From positions 285,570 through 349,569 of the forward strand of contig NZ_SJSC01000004.1 in the NCBI RefSeq assembly GCF_004352855.1: DNA of 64,000 nt, written 5' to 3'. This stretch comes from Marinomonas sp. KMM3893. GTDB lineage: Bacteria > Pseudomonadota > Gammaproteobacteria > Pseudomonadales > Marinomonadaceae. Of the stretch, positions 56,484 through 64,000 are shown one piece after another. The notes beneath the pieces are model-generated. The model was not told where the DNA came from, made no database searches, and saw only the letters and a list, made by a program, of their open reading frames with translations. How positions within the stretch are numbered: the first letter of the stretch is position 1; every line of letters begins with the position of its first letter. The translations under genes and the position numbers were made by a program.

Positions 56484-57584
56484 ATGAAACGTACTTCTCT
56501 TTATGCACAACACATCGCCGCGGACGCAAGAATGGTTGAATTTGCAGGTTATGAAATGCCTGTACAGTATCCATTAGGGGTTAAAAAGGAACATTTGTGG
56601 GTGCGTGAAAAGGCGGGGTTGTTTGACGTTTCTCACATGGGGCAACTTATTCTTAAAGGCAAAGACGTGAAATCTGCCTTTGAAGCCATTGTGCCAGTGG
56701 ATGTTTTGGATCTACCTAAAGGTATGCAGCGTTACGGTCTTTTCACCACTCAAGACGGTACTATTACAGATGATCTCATGTTTGCAAACTGGGGTGACGA
56801 TTTATTTGTTGTTGTCAACGCGGCTTGTAAAGAGCAAGACATTGCGCATTTGAAAGCCTCGTTGTCCGATTGTGACGTAGAAGTAATAGAGGATCGTGCG
56901 TTATTGGCGATTCAAGGGCCAGCAGCTCGCGCTGTCTTTTCTCGCCTAGTACCAGAAGCGCAAACGATGACATTTATGCAGAGTCTTAAATTTGACTGGC
57001 AAGGCGTTGAGTTGTGGGTAAGCTGTTCTGGTTACACAGGAGAGGACGGCTATGAAGTTTCTGTGCCAAATGATCATGCCGAAGCGTTTGCCGCGGCGTT
57101 ATTAGCATTTGAAGAAGTTGAATGGATTGGTCTGGGGGCGCGTGACTCATTGCGACTAGAGGCGGGCTTGTGCCTTTATGGTCATGATATCGATACCACC
57201 ACCACACCGATTGAAGCGTCATTAAATTGGGCGATCCAGCCAATACGCCGCTTAGGCGGTGCTCGTGAAGGCGGTTTTCCGGGGGCGGATGTGATTTTGC
57301 CTCAGTTCTCAAACAAACCTGCTCGTAAACGAGTTGGCTTTTTAGTCGACGGTAAAGCGCCAGTGCGCGAAGGCGTTCAAATTGTTAACCAAGCTGGGGA
57401 AGAGAAAGGCTTGGTCACCAGTGGTGGTTTCTCACCTTCTTTGTCTCAGCCTATTGTGATGGCTTATGTGTCCAGTGAGGCATTGGCAAGTGAAGAACCT
57501 TTGTTTGCCCTAGTGCGAGGCAAAAGCATTCCATTATTGTTGACGAAAATGCCATTTGTGCCTGCACGTTATTACCGCGGTTAA
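56484..57584 (+). CDS. gcvT: Aminomethyltransferase, glycine cleavage T-protein
   Basis: Transfers the methylene group from lipoyl-H-protein to tetrahydrofolate, releasing ammonia. It has about 366 residues with MPVQYPLGVKKEHLWVREKAGLFDVSHMGQ, the folate-binding aspartate in GYTGEDGYEVSVP, and IGLGARDSLRLEAGLCLYG. The start is the ATG at 56484, seven bases after AAAGG; the TTG at 56478 is in frame but too near. It is divergent from glyA, so the T-protein is made from a different message than H and P. Confidence 0.97.
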   Translation: MKRTSLYAQHIAADARMVEFAGYEMPVQYPLGVKKEHLWVREKAGLFDVSHMGQLILKGKDVKSAFEAIVPVDVLDLPKGMQRYGLFTTQDGTITDDLMFANWGDDLFVVVNAACKEQDIAHLKASLSDCDVEVIEDRALLAIQGPAARAVFSRLVPEAQTMTFMQSLKFDWQGVELWVSCSGYTGEDGYEVSVPNDHAEAFAAALLAFEEVEWIGLGARDSLRLEAGLCLYGHDIDTTTTPIEASLNWAIQPIRRLGGAREGGFPGADVILPQFSNKPARKRVGFLVDGKAPVREGVQIVNQAGEEKGLVTSGGFSPSLSQPIVMAYVSSEALASEEPLFALVRGKSIPLLLTKMPFVPARYYRG

Positions 57585-57736
57585 CCGCCTGCGACGACGC
57601 TTTTGAAGAAAACACGTCAGGCAAAGCAACTAAGTTATGTGCTATTGCGTTATGTATGCGCCGCACTGTCGGCGTTTGCATAGCGCGGTTTTGGAAGATA
57701 TGTAATAATCCTGCCTTTTGTTTGGGGGATTGATCC

Positions 57737-58279
57737 TTGGTTACTGCTGCTCAGCTGATAGAGGCGTTTGATGCCTGTTTTCTTTCACGCTTTCATACCA
57801 CTTTGGTTGGTGGTGCGGATGAGCCGCTTTACTTACCGTCAAAAGGCAAAGCTACCCCCGCTATTCTCTACTTTCGATTAGATTACCCCTCTAGTGCATT
57901 GCATGAAATCAGTCACTGGTGTCTGGCTGGTCCGCAACGACGTCTATTAGAAGATTATGGTTACTGGTATGAAACCGATTCGCGCACGCAACAGCAACAA
58001 GCGCTGTTTGAGCAAGTTGAGGTTAAGCCTCAAGCGATTGAGTGTGTTTTGCATTGGGCGGCGGGATTAGAGTTTCGAGTAAGTGTTGATAACTTAGCCT
58101 TGGTTGATTATGACGCGACCCCTTTTCAGCAATCTGTTTATCGCCAAGTGGGCGATTATCTAATTTCTGGCTTACCAGAGAGAGCACTTACATTTGCTAA
58201 GTACTTGCTGGCTCGCCGTTTACCTAATATCGATTTTAATGAGTTTATAAAACAGCAGTATGAAAATAATAGCCGATGA
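57737..58279 (+). CDS. epmC: Elongation factor P hydroxylase EpmC (YfcM)
   Basis: Hydroxylates the beta-lysylated lysine of elongation factor P in gammaproteobacteria. The 180 residues match the family through ALHEISHWCLAGPQRR, LEDYGYWYETDSR and KPQAIECVLHWAAG. The HEISH histidines are probable metal ligands. The TTG start is seven bases after GGGGGA. It overlaps the pdxB start by 20 bases. epmA, epmB and efp are not in the window. Confidence 0.9.
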   Translation: MVTAAQLIEAFDACFLSRFHTTLVGGADEPLYLPSKGKATPAILYFRLDYPSSALHEISHWCLAGPQRRLLEDYGYWYETDSRTQQQQALFEQVEVKPQAIECVLHWAAGLEFRVSVDNLALVDYDATPFQQSVYRQVGDYLISGLPERALTFAKYLLARRLPNIDFNEFIKQQYENNSR

Positions 58280-59399
58280 GAATATGCCCAATGTGGCGAC
58301 GCTTTTTTCTCCTTTCGCAGACGTAGAGCTGGTTAACGGTAGGACCCTAAGCAAGGAACAAGTAAAGGATGCCGATGCGCTGCTCGTGCGATCAGTCACC
58401 AAGGTGAATAAAGCGCTATTAGAAGGCAGCTCAGTTCGCTTTGTTGGCAGTGCTACCATTGGTGTGGATCACATAGATACCGAGTATTTGGCTGAGCAAG
58501 GCATTGCCTTTACCAGTGCGCCTGGTTGCAATGCTGAAGCGGTTGCGGATTATGTGTTCAGTGCGTTGGGCTATTTGTCGCTGAGTAAGAGCTTGTCTTG
58601 GTTGGGTAAAAAAATTGGCGTGATTGGATACGGCAACGTCGGCAAAACCGTTTATGATCGCTTTTTAGCCCTCGGCTGCAATGTGTGTGTCTATGACCCT
58701 TTTAAAGAACAAGAGATAGCAAGTGGCTCGGTTAATTTTGCCTCGTTAGAAACGGTATTGGGTTGCGCGGTTATTTCTTTGCATGCGCCACTTACGACAA
58801 CGGGAAAATACCCGACGCAAGGCATGATTGGTGCTGAGCTTTTGTCTGGTGTGCAGGTCGGTACTACGATCATCAGTGCTGGTCGTGGTGGAGTGATTGA
58901 CGAAGTGGCCTTGCGTGGGCGCCATCACGCATTGCAGGGCGCGTTAAATATTGTCCTAGACGTTTGGCAAGGCGAGCCACTGATTGATGCCTCGACATTG
59001 GCCATTGCTGATATTGCGACGCCTCATATTGCGGGGTACAGTAAACAGGGTCGTGAAAAAGGCACTTGGATGGTTTATCAGGCATTTTGTCGTTTTTTTG
59101 ATATTCCTAACCCTCTTGATCTTGAAAAGGCGATTACGGCTGGAAGAATACGCTCTATTGGTATTGAGAAAGGGCCATTGACGGAAGAAATGCTCGCGCG
59201 CTCAATGCACGCTATTTACGATGTGGCTCGAGACGATGCTAGACTGCGTGGAAAATATCGCGCAGGCTCGGATAGGTCGACATTTGATTGGCTAAGAAAG
59301 CATTATGTTGAAAGAGATGAGTTTAATACTTGCTTCGTTTCTAATGGTAAGCAAGCGGATCTTAAGGCTTTGCGTGCTATCGGTTTCCGAGTGGAATAA
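58260..59399 (+). CDS. pdxB: Erythronate-4-phosphate dehydrogenase
   Basis: Second step of the deoxyxylulose-dependent vitamin B6 pathway. It is a 379-residue D-isomer-specific dehydrogenase with NAD motif IGVIGYGNVGKTV (about 118-130), the substrate arginine in ISAGRGG, the catalytic histidine in ATPHIAGYS and the C-terminal PdxB dimerisation domain. It overlaps epmC, so the two genes are probably co-translated. Confidence 0.96.
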   Translation: MKIIADENMPNVATLFSPFADVELVNGRTLSKEQVKDADALLVRSVTKVNKALLEGSSVRFVGSATIGVDHIDTEYLAEQGIAFTSAPGCNAEAVADYVFSALGYLSLSKSLSWLGKKIGVIGYGNVGKTVYDRFLALGCNVCVYDPFKEQEIASGSVNFASLETVLGCAVISLHAPLTTTGKYPTQGMIGAELLSGVQVGTTIISAGRGGVIDEVALRGRHHALQGALNIVLDVWQGEPLIDASTLAIADIATPHIAGYSKQGREKGTWMVYQAFCRFFDIPNPLDLEKAITAGRIRSIGIEKGPLTEEMLARSMHAIYDVARDDARLRGKYRAGSDRSTFDWLRKHYVERDEFNTCFVSNGKQADLKALRAIGFRVE

Positions 59400-59426
59400 T
59401 AATATTAATTAGAAAGTGGAATTTTG

Positions 59427-60149
59427 ATGGCTGGGGTTATACAAGTCGACTTAGGTGATTTAGATGTACCTCTAGGTACGTTTGTACAGTTAGAGTTTAT
59501 TACGCCTCCGGCGAGGCATATGGTGAAGGTGCTGGGTGCCATTCCTGGGCGCTCCTTGATTGTTTCTTGTCCTACGTCCAAAGGCAGAAAGATCTTTGTC
59601 CGTGAAGGGCAGGCGATTAATGTTCGGCTTATGCTGGGTACTGCTGTGTGCGCTTTCTCAAGTCGGGTTGCAAAGAGTTATCTTGAACCTGCGGCCCATT
59701 TGCACTTAGCCTATCCGTCGTATGTTGAGACCTCTGTGGTTCGTGAGACGGTGCGTGTAGAGACACGACTTATTTGCAGCCTAGAGCCGACAAGCAATGA
59801 AAACACCATTCCTGAGGCAACATCGGGGATTGTTGTGGATCTAAGTGCCGGTGGTGCCAAGCTGATTTCTAAAGAAGACTTTGGCGCCGTGAAGCAGCGA
59901 ATGCGCGTGGCGATGAACATTAAAATCAGCGGCTATAACTTTTTCTTGAAAGTAAATTGCGAAATCCGCTCACAAGAAATTCAAATGCTAGAGCAGTTGC
60001 AATCTACCTTGGTGGATAATGACTTTTTATCGAGAATGGACGCTGAGTATTTCTATGTTTATGGTCTTCGTTTTGAGGATCTAACAAAAGAAATTGTCAT
60101 TCCTTTGACCGCGTATATTTTGGAAAACCAAAAGAAAAAAGCGCGTTAA
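59427..60149 (+). CDS. PilZ-domain protein (YcgR-like flagellar brake type)
   Basis: A 240-residue protein. The N-terminal half resembles the YcgR-N domain (DVPLGTFVQLEFI, REGQAINVRLMLGTAVCAF). The C-terminal PilZ domain has the cyclic di-GMP motifs R106-E-T-V-R110 and D138-LSAGG-143. In E. coli YcgR binds c-di-GMP and slows the flagellar motor. No flagellar gene is nearby, so the target is inferred. The start is the ATG at 59427, six bases after AAGTGGA. Confidence 0.85.
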   Translation: MAGVIQVDLGDLDVPLGTFVQLEFITPPARHMVKVLGAIPGRSLIVSCPTSKGRKIFVREGQAINVRLMLGTAVCAFSSRVAKSYLEPAAHLHLAYPSYVETSVVRETVRVETRLICSLEPTSNENTIPEATSGIVVDLSAGGAKLISKEDFGAVKQRMRVAMNIKISGYNFFLKVNCEIRSQEIQMLEQLQSTLVDNDFLSRMDAEYFYVYGLRFEDLTKEIVIPLTAYILENQKKKAR

Positions 60150-60207
60150 GCGTTGTGTCTTGTTGAAAATGAGTGGTCGAGAATAAAGTGTTGCGAATCG
60201 AAAAAGC

Positions 60208-60240
60208 AAAAAAAAACCAGCCTAGTCGCTGGTTTTTTTT
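60208..60240. terminator. Bidirectional terminator between the PilZ gene and htpX
   Basis: AAAAAAACCAGC and GCTGGTTTTTTTT pair around the loop CTAGTC. It has an A-run on the left and T8 on the right, between convergent genes. Confidence 0.88.
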
Positions 60241-60270
60241 GGTTGATAAGCTTGTGTTTCTAGCGCTCTG

Positions 60271-61149
60271 TTACAGAGCCTGTAACGCTTGGATGCGCTT
60301 ATCGATAGGAGGGTGGCTTGAAAACAATTCCCCTAATGTCGGTGCTTTACCGCGATTAATGCCGAATGCCAACATTGAATCTGGCATGTGGCTGGCTTCG
60401 TGCTCCTGTTGTAATCGAGCCAGCGCCGCAATCATAGCGCCTTTGCCTGCCAATCGAGCGCCAGCTTCGTCTGCTCTGAACTCTCGAAAGCGCGAAAACC
60501 ACATCACAATCATTGACGCAAGAATGCCGAAAAGAATCTCGAACACAAAGGTCGCAATGTAATAGCCCCAACCAACCGAACCTTCGTCGTCATTCTTACG
60601 TAGGAACTGGTCCACGGCATAGGCGGCAATACGCGCAAAGAACATCACAAAGGTGTTCACTACGCCTTGAATCAAACTTAGCGTGATCATGTCGCCATTT
60701 GCCACGTGACCAATCTCGTGACCCAGCACGGCTTTGATTTCATCCGGCGGGAAGCGATCCATCATGCCGCTGGAGACAGCAACTAACGCATCGTTTTTAT
60801 TCCAGCCAGTCGCAAAAGCATTGGCGTCATGGGATGGAAAAATGGCCACTTCAGGCATTTTGATGCCCGCGTTACGGGATAGCTCAGCGACCGTGTCGAT
60901 AAGCCAAGCTTCTTTGTGGTTACTGGGTTGCTTAATGACCACGGCGCCTGTGCCGCGCTTGGCCATAAACTTGGAAAGCAACAAGGAAATGATGCTACCA
61001 GTAAAGCCAAAGACACCACAGAAGATAAGCAAGGAGGTGAAATTCAAACCGTTGCTTGTCATGTAACCGTTTACGCCTAAAAGGCTAAGAATAATACCTG
61101 CAACCACCATCACGGCGATGTTGGTTAACAAAAACAGAATGATGCGCAT
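60271..61149 (-). CDS. htpX: Membrane-bound zinc protease HtpX
   Basis: Degrades damaged membrane proteins together with FtsH. It has about 292 residues with two N-terminal helices, the zinc motif HEIGH followed by VANGD, two further helices and the C-terminal [13 protein letters not shown]. Start choice: the minus strand reads AGGAGCATGAACATG. The second ATG (61149) has the Shine-Dalgarno AGGAG at seven bases, while the first (61155) is one base from it. The AGGAG lies inside a perfect 11-bp hairpin, which suggests translational control. Confidence 0.94.
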   Translation of the reverse strand: MRIILFLLTNIAVMVVAGIILSLLGVNGYMTSNGLNFTSLLIFCGVFGFTGSIISLLLSKFMAKRGTGAVVIKQPSNHKEAWLIDTVAELSRNAGIKMPEVAIFPSHDANAFATGWNKNDALVAVSSGMMDRFPPDEIKAVLGHEIGHVANGDMITLSLIQGVVNTFVMFFARIAAYAVDQFLRKNDDEGSVGWGYYIATFVFEILFGILASMIVMWFSRFREFRADEAGARLAGKGAMIAALARLQQEHEASHMPDSMLAFGINRGKAPTLGELFSSHPPIDKRIQALQAL

Positions 61150-61151
61150 GT

Positions 61152-61183
61152 TCATGCTCCTAGAAAAACTGTTAGGAGCATGA
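61152..61183 (-). promoter_or_regulatory. Hairpin sequestering the htpX Shine-Dalgarno
   Basis: TCATGCTCCTA and TAGGAGCATGA are exact inverted repeats with a 10-base loop, ACAGTTTTTC on the minus strand. The 3' arm contains the AGGAG and the first of two ATGs, and ends two bases before the second ATG. There is no T-run after it, so it is not a terminator for alaA. Confidence 0.6.
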
Positions 61184-61236
61184 TAGGGCCATAAAGTTCA
61201 ATTTCAAGCAGAGAAGATTCTCTTATGTGAGCTTAT

Positions 61237-62454
61237 TTAGCGTTTTCTTAGTCGCCCTAGAAAAGCCGCGAAACGTTCCATGGCTGGTGTTAGGTCTTCA
61301 ATGTGCGGAAGGAAGACGAAACGCACGTGGTCAGGTGTTGGCCAATTAAAGCCGGTACCTTGAACAATCAGCACTTTTTCTTCTTGTAAGAAGCGCAAGA
61401 CTAAATCCATGTCGTCTTGAATGGGGTAAATGCGAGGGTCTAGTTTTGGAAAGAGATATAGCGCGCCTTCGGGTTTATGACAGCTCACCCCAGGGATGGC
61501 GTCGAGGGCTTCCCATGCAACGGCTCTTTGTTCATAGAAGCGCCCACCAGGTATGATCAGCTCATTAATGCTCTGATAACCCCCTAGGGCCGTTTGTACA
61601 GCGTGTTGCGCAGGCACGTTTGCACACAGACGCATAGAGCTAAGAATGTCTAAGCCATCTATATAGTCGCTTATGCCGCTTTTATCCCCCGTGATGGCCA
61701 TCCAACCTGAGCGAAAGCCGGCGGTGCGATACACTTTAGACAAGCCACCAAATGTGACGCAAGGCATGCGACCTTCTGTGAGCGTGCTGGTGGGGATGTG
61801 AGTCGCGCCGTCATATAAAATTTTGTCGTAGATTTCATCGGAAAAAATCAACAGTTTATGTTCTTCCGCAAGGTCAATAATGGCGTCTAGAATGCCTTTT
61901 TCATAAACCGCGCCCGTAGGGTTGTTCGGGTTGATAATGACAATGGCTTTGGTTTTGTTGGAAATCTTAGCGCGTATGTCTTGAATATCAGGTTGCCAAC
62001 CGGCCCCTTCATCACAAAGGTAGTGTTTTACATAACCGCCAGACAAGGTGGCCGCGGCGGTCCATAAAGGGTAATCAGGCGCAGGGATCAAAATCTCATC
62101 GCCATCATTGAGCAGGGCTTGCATGGCCATCACGATGAGCTCGCTGACGCCATTGCCCATCCAGACATTATTTACGTCGGCAGATTTTACCCCCAAGGCT
62201 TGGTATTTTTGCATCACCGCCTTACGGGCGGAATAAAGCCCTTTTGATTCACAGTATCCCTGCGCCGTGGGTAGGTTGCGGATAACATCAACTAGGATCT
62301 CATCGGGCGCTTTAAAACCAAAGGTCGCTGGGTTGCCGATATTGAGTTTTAGGATTCGTTGGCCTTCTTCTTCCATTCGCATGGCTTCTTTAAGAACTGG
62401 GCCGCGGATTTCATAACAGATGTTTGCTAATTTGTTAGATTTGCGAATTTGCAC
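61237..62454 (-). CDS. alaA: Pyridoxal-phosphate aminotransferase, AlaA type
   Basis: Glutamate-pyruvate aminotransferase of class I. The 405 residues start MQIRKSNKLANICYEIRGPV, which matches AlaA (YfbQ). IVINPNNPTGAVY, DEIYDKILYD and the PLP lysine in GGLSKVYRTAGFRSGW are present. It runs in the same direction as htpX, 81 bases upstream of it. Its own upstream neighbour, msrB, is divergent. Confidence 0.95.
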   Translation of the reverse strand: MQIRKSNKLANICYEIRGPVLKEAMRMEEEGQRILKLNIGNPATFGFKAPDEILVDVIRNLPTAQGYCESKGLYSARKAVMQKYQALGVKSADVNNVWMGNGVSELIVMAMQALLNDGDEILIPAPDYPLWTAAATLSGGYVKHYLCDEGAGWQPDIQDIRAKISNKTKAIVIINPNNPTGAVYEKGILDAIIDLAEEHKLLIFSDEIYDKILYDGATHIPTSTLTEGRMPCVTFGGLSKVYRTAGFRSGWMAITGDKSGISDYIDGLDILSSMRLCANVPAQHAVQTALGGYQSINELIIPGGRFYEQRAVAWEALDAIPGVSCHKPEGALYLFPKLDPRIYPIQDDMDLVLRFLQEEKVLIVQGTGFNWPTPDHVRFVFLPHIEDLTPAMERFAAFLGRLRKR

Positions 62455-62524
62455 GAGTTTTCCTTGTTAATGCAGGGGGTAGGGCGAATATACTTACTCT
62501 ATACCTAATTCTGGAGCATTCAAG

Positions 62525-62935
62525 ATGAGTGATAGAGATAGCACTAAAAAAGTCATCAAGTCCGACGAGGAGTGGCGTAAAGAGCTCCCTGAAGACGTTT
62601 TCAATATTGTGCGCTTAAAAGGAACTGAGCGTCCTCATACTGGTGAGTACGATAACTTTTATGAAGCCGGTCAGTATCGTTGCCGTTGCTGCAGTAGTTT
62701 ATTGTTTGATTCCGGCAAAAAATTCAATGCCGGTTGTGGTTGGCCGAGCTTTTATGATGGCCACCAAGAAAACATTGAAGAGCACAGTGATAACTCTTGG
62801 CGCATGCAGCGAACAGAAGTAGTGTGCGCGAATTGTGATGCCCACCTTGGGCACGTATTTAATGATGGTCCACCGCCAACAGGGTTACGTTATTGCATTA
62901 ACTCTGCTTCTTTGTTGTTTGATGAAGAAAAGTAA
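62525..62935 (+). CDS. msrB: Peptide-methionine (R)-S-oxide reductase
   Basis: Repairs methionine-R-sulfoxide in proteins. The 136 residues have the zinc ligands in CRCCSSLL and [22 protein letters not shown] and the catalytic Cys124 in RYCINSAS. It is the cysteine form with no selenocysteine. TCTGGAGCATTCAAG precedes the ATG. It is divergent from alaA and ends at a terminator. Confidence 0.97.
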   Translation: MSDRDSTKKVIKSDEEWRKELPEDVFNIVRLKGTERPHTGEYDNFYEAGQYRCRCCSSLLFDSGKKFNAGCGWPSFYDGHQENIEEHSDNSWRMQRTEVVCANCDAHLGHVFNDGPPPTGLRYCINSASLLFDEEK

Positions 62936-62957
62936 CCAGGCTTTTACGCTAGACAAT

Positions 62958-62990
62958 AAAAAAGGCGCTCCTTAAAGGGCGCCTTTTTTT
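62958..62990. terminator. Bidirectional terminator between msrB and yajG
   Basis: AAAAAAGGCGC and GCGCCTTTTTT pair around a ten-base loop. It has a T7 run on the right and an A6 run on the left, between convergent genes. Confidence 0.88.
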
Positions 62991-63035
62991 GTGCTCTGCT
63001 TTTGGGTTGTTGGCGAATCCATGTCGCCGCTTAGA

Positions 63036-63608
63036 TTACTCTTTAAGTAGGGTGATGATGTTCTGATCGCTAAGCAAGCGACTGACTGTTTTGCTTGCTA
63101 GGTCATTCATGTCTTCTTGTACTGTGCTTTGGTAAGGCAGGGTGCCGTACTCTTCTACTTTCTGAGAGCCAAAGTTGGCTTTATAGGTTTGACCTTTGGC
63201 TTTTACCGTTGCCGCAAGCTGAAAGTCGAGAGTCGCTGTGGTTTTCAAATTCTTTGCTTTTGTGGTGTAGCTCATCTTAGTGATAACAACATTAAGTTCA
63301 GCTGGTGGGTAAACACCTTGATCTGGCGTGAAGCCTAATTGGGTAAGTCCATTGATGATGCTCTTATTAACGCTTTCTTTTACATCATTAGTCGTAAAGA
63401 TATCAGCGCGCTCGTTCAGTCCTGTTTTAATGGCGCCAATGTGGTTGCCTAGTTGTGTATTGGTGGTTACTTGTATGGCGCGGTCGTTTTGCAGTTGTTC
63501 TTTCTTTATAGAGGCCGTAGGTTCGATCTGTATGTAGTGCGTTGTCGTACAACCAGCCAATAATAGGGTGGCAAAGGATAGGGGTAGTAAAAGGCGTGTT
63601 TTCAGCAT
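63036..63608 (-). CDS. YajG-family lipoprotein
   Basis: A 190-residue lipoprotein. From MLKTRLLLPLSFATLLLAGC the lipobox LAGC places the lipidated cysteine at residue 20. GGAG stands ten bases upstream of this ATG, so four extra residues from the earlier ATG (63620) are excluded. Residues IQIEPTAS and NVVITKMSYTTKAKNLKTTA fit the YajG family (PF03923). Its function is unknown. Two tRNA genes follow on the other strand. Confidence 0.85.
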   Translation of the reverse strand: MLKTRLLLPLSFATLLLAGCTTTHYIQIEPTASIKKEQLQNDRAIQVTTNTQLGNHIGAIKTGLNERADIFTTNDVKESVNKSIINGLTQLGFTPDQGVYPPAELNVVITKMSYTTKAKNLKTTATLDFQLAATVKAKGQTYKANFGSQKVEEYGTLPYQSTVQEDMNDLASKTVSRLLSDQNIITLLKE

Positions 63609-63687
63609 AAATAGCTCCATTTTTAGACAATGTCTTTGTAAAACAAGTTGTTGTTAGCTTAACTTAATAGAAATTTTAAAAAAACTG

Positions 63688-63715
63688 TTGATTTTCAGAT
63701 TATTAACAGTAATAT
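63688..63715 (+). promoter_or_regulatory. Promoter of the tRNA-Glu/tRNA-Gly unit
   Basis: TTGATT (63688-63693) and TAATAT (63710-63715) are 16 bases apart, followed by the GC-rich discriminator ACGCCCCCGC, typical of stringently controlled stable-RNA promoters. It lies about 33 bases before tRNA-Glu. Confidence 0.6.
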
Positions 63716-63748
63716 ACGCCCCCGCTCACACAGCAAGATTAAAACGTT

Positions 63749-63824
63749 GTCCCGTTCGTCTAGAGGCCTAGGACACCGCCCTTTCACGGCGGTAACAGGG
63801 GTTCGAACCCCCTACGGGACGCCA
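63749..63824 (+). tRNA. tRNA-Glu (anticodon TTC)
   Basis: The 76-base cloverleaf has acceptor GTCCCGT pairing with ACGGGAC, anticodon stem CCGCC/GGCGG with loop CTTTCAC (anticodon TTC), T arm GGGGG-TTCGAAC-CCCCT, and discriminator G plus encoded CCA at 63822-63824. Confidence 0.97.
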
Positions 63825-63880
63825 TCCTTTCAAACGGACGGTTAGTTTACTTTGAATGTCTTAACTGTGAAAAGCATTTT

Positions 63881-63955
63881 GCGGGAATAGCTCAGTGGTA
63901 GAGCACAACCTTGCCAAGGTTGGGGTCGCGAGTTCGAGCCTCGTTTCCCGCTCCA
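63881..63955 (+). tRNA. tRNA-Gly (anticodon GCC)
   Basis: The 75-base cloverleaf has acceptor GCGGGAA pairing with TTCCCGC, anticodon stem CAACC/GGTTG with loop TTGCCAA (anticodon GCC), T loop TTCGAGC, and discriminator T plus CCA at 63953-63955. It follows tRNA-Glu by 56 bases and is probably co-transcribed. Confidence 0.97.
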
Positions 63956-64000
63956 TCTTCTTACTAGAAGATGTGACTGACAAAGTGTCATTGGAACTGA

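Noticed and set aside
1..64000. CRISPR array, prophage, transposon or defence island
   Set aside because: No spaced repeats, integrase, transposase, restriction or toxin-antitoxin genes are seen. Gene content is almost wholly conserved chromosome.

Overview
The window reads as chromosomal DNA of a marine gammaproteobacterium of the Oceanospirillales, most likely Marinomonas or a close relative. This is inferred from protein similarity recalled from memory and from gene order close to that of Pseudomonas (topA/lexA, maf-yceD-rpmF-plsX-fab, lolCD-comEC-exbBD-lpxK-murB-rne-rluC, bcp-dapA-bamC-purC). Base composition looks moderate throughout. No phage, integrase, insertion sequence or CRISPR array is visible. 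Most of the window is housekeeping chromosome, and the unusual points lie in gene architecture and in non-coding sites.

Layout. 1-1750: end of a universal stress protein gene and two convergent genes of unknown function. 1.8-9.6 kb: topA with two small followers, the SOS repressor lexA with twin LexA boxes, dinG and the RNA helicase rhlB. 9.7-15.6 kb: selO, gpsA, a DUF4389 gene, sixA, an alpha/beta hydrolase, a DUF4892 protein and a patatin. 15.6-21.5 kb: yceF, then yceD-rpmF-plsX-fabD-fabG-acpP-fabF for L32 and type II fatty acid synthesis. 21.5-26.6 kb: an unknown gene, yadGH, queF, a LysR gene and an aldo/keto reductase. 26.7-32 kb: bcp, dapA-bamC-purC, and lolC/F-lolD. 32-44 kb: DUF2062, a short comEC, a chain of seven overlapping genes (exbB-exbD-lpxK-trm112-ptp-murB-murI), rne and rluC. 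44-51.4 kb: a DASS carrier, a Tat-exported PhoX-like phosphatase, a stand-alone LPD1 zincin-like protein, a LysR gene, a TSUP permease and a truncated chemoreceptor. 51.4-57.6 kb: the glycine cleavage genes gcvP and gcvH plus glyA on the minus strand, divergent from gcvT. 57.7-64 kb: epmC, pdxB, a PilZ protein, htpX, alaA, msrB, yajG, tRNA-Glu and tRNA-Gly.

How the genes work together. Three envelope modules lie close together: lipoprotein export and outer membrane assembly (lolC/F-lolD, bamC), lipid A (lpxK) and peptidoglycan precursors (murB, murI, dapA). One-carbon and glycine metabolism is grouped around a 378-base divergent region carrying two copies of a 16-base palindrome. LexA, DinG and a further consensus LexA box at 48768 indicate an SOS regulon.

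Points most worth a second look: an 11-bp hairpin that covers the Shine-Dalgarno of the heat-shock protease gene htpX; the orphan LexA box between convergent genes; the paired gcv palindromes and terminator-like structures inside the glyA-gcvH-gcvP unit; a near-consensus promoter so close to yceD that the message should be leaderless; a ComEC lacking its metallo-beta-lactamase domain; and the stand-alone LPD1 protein.
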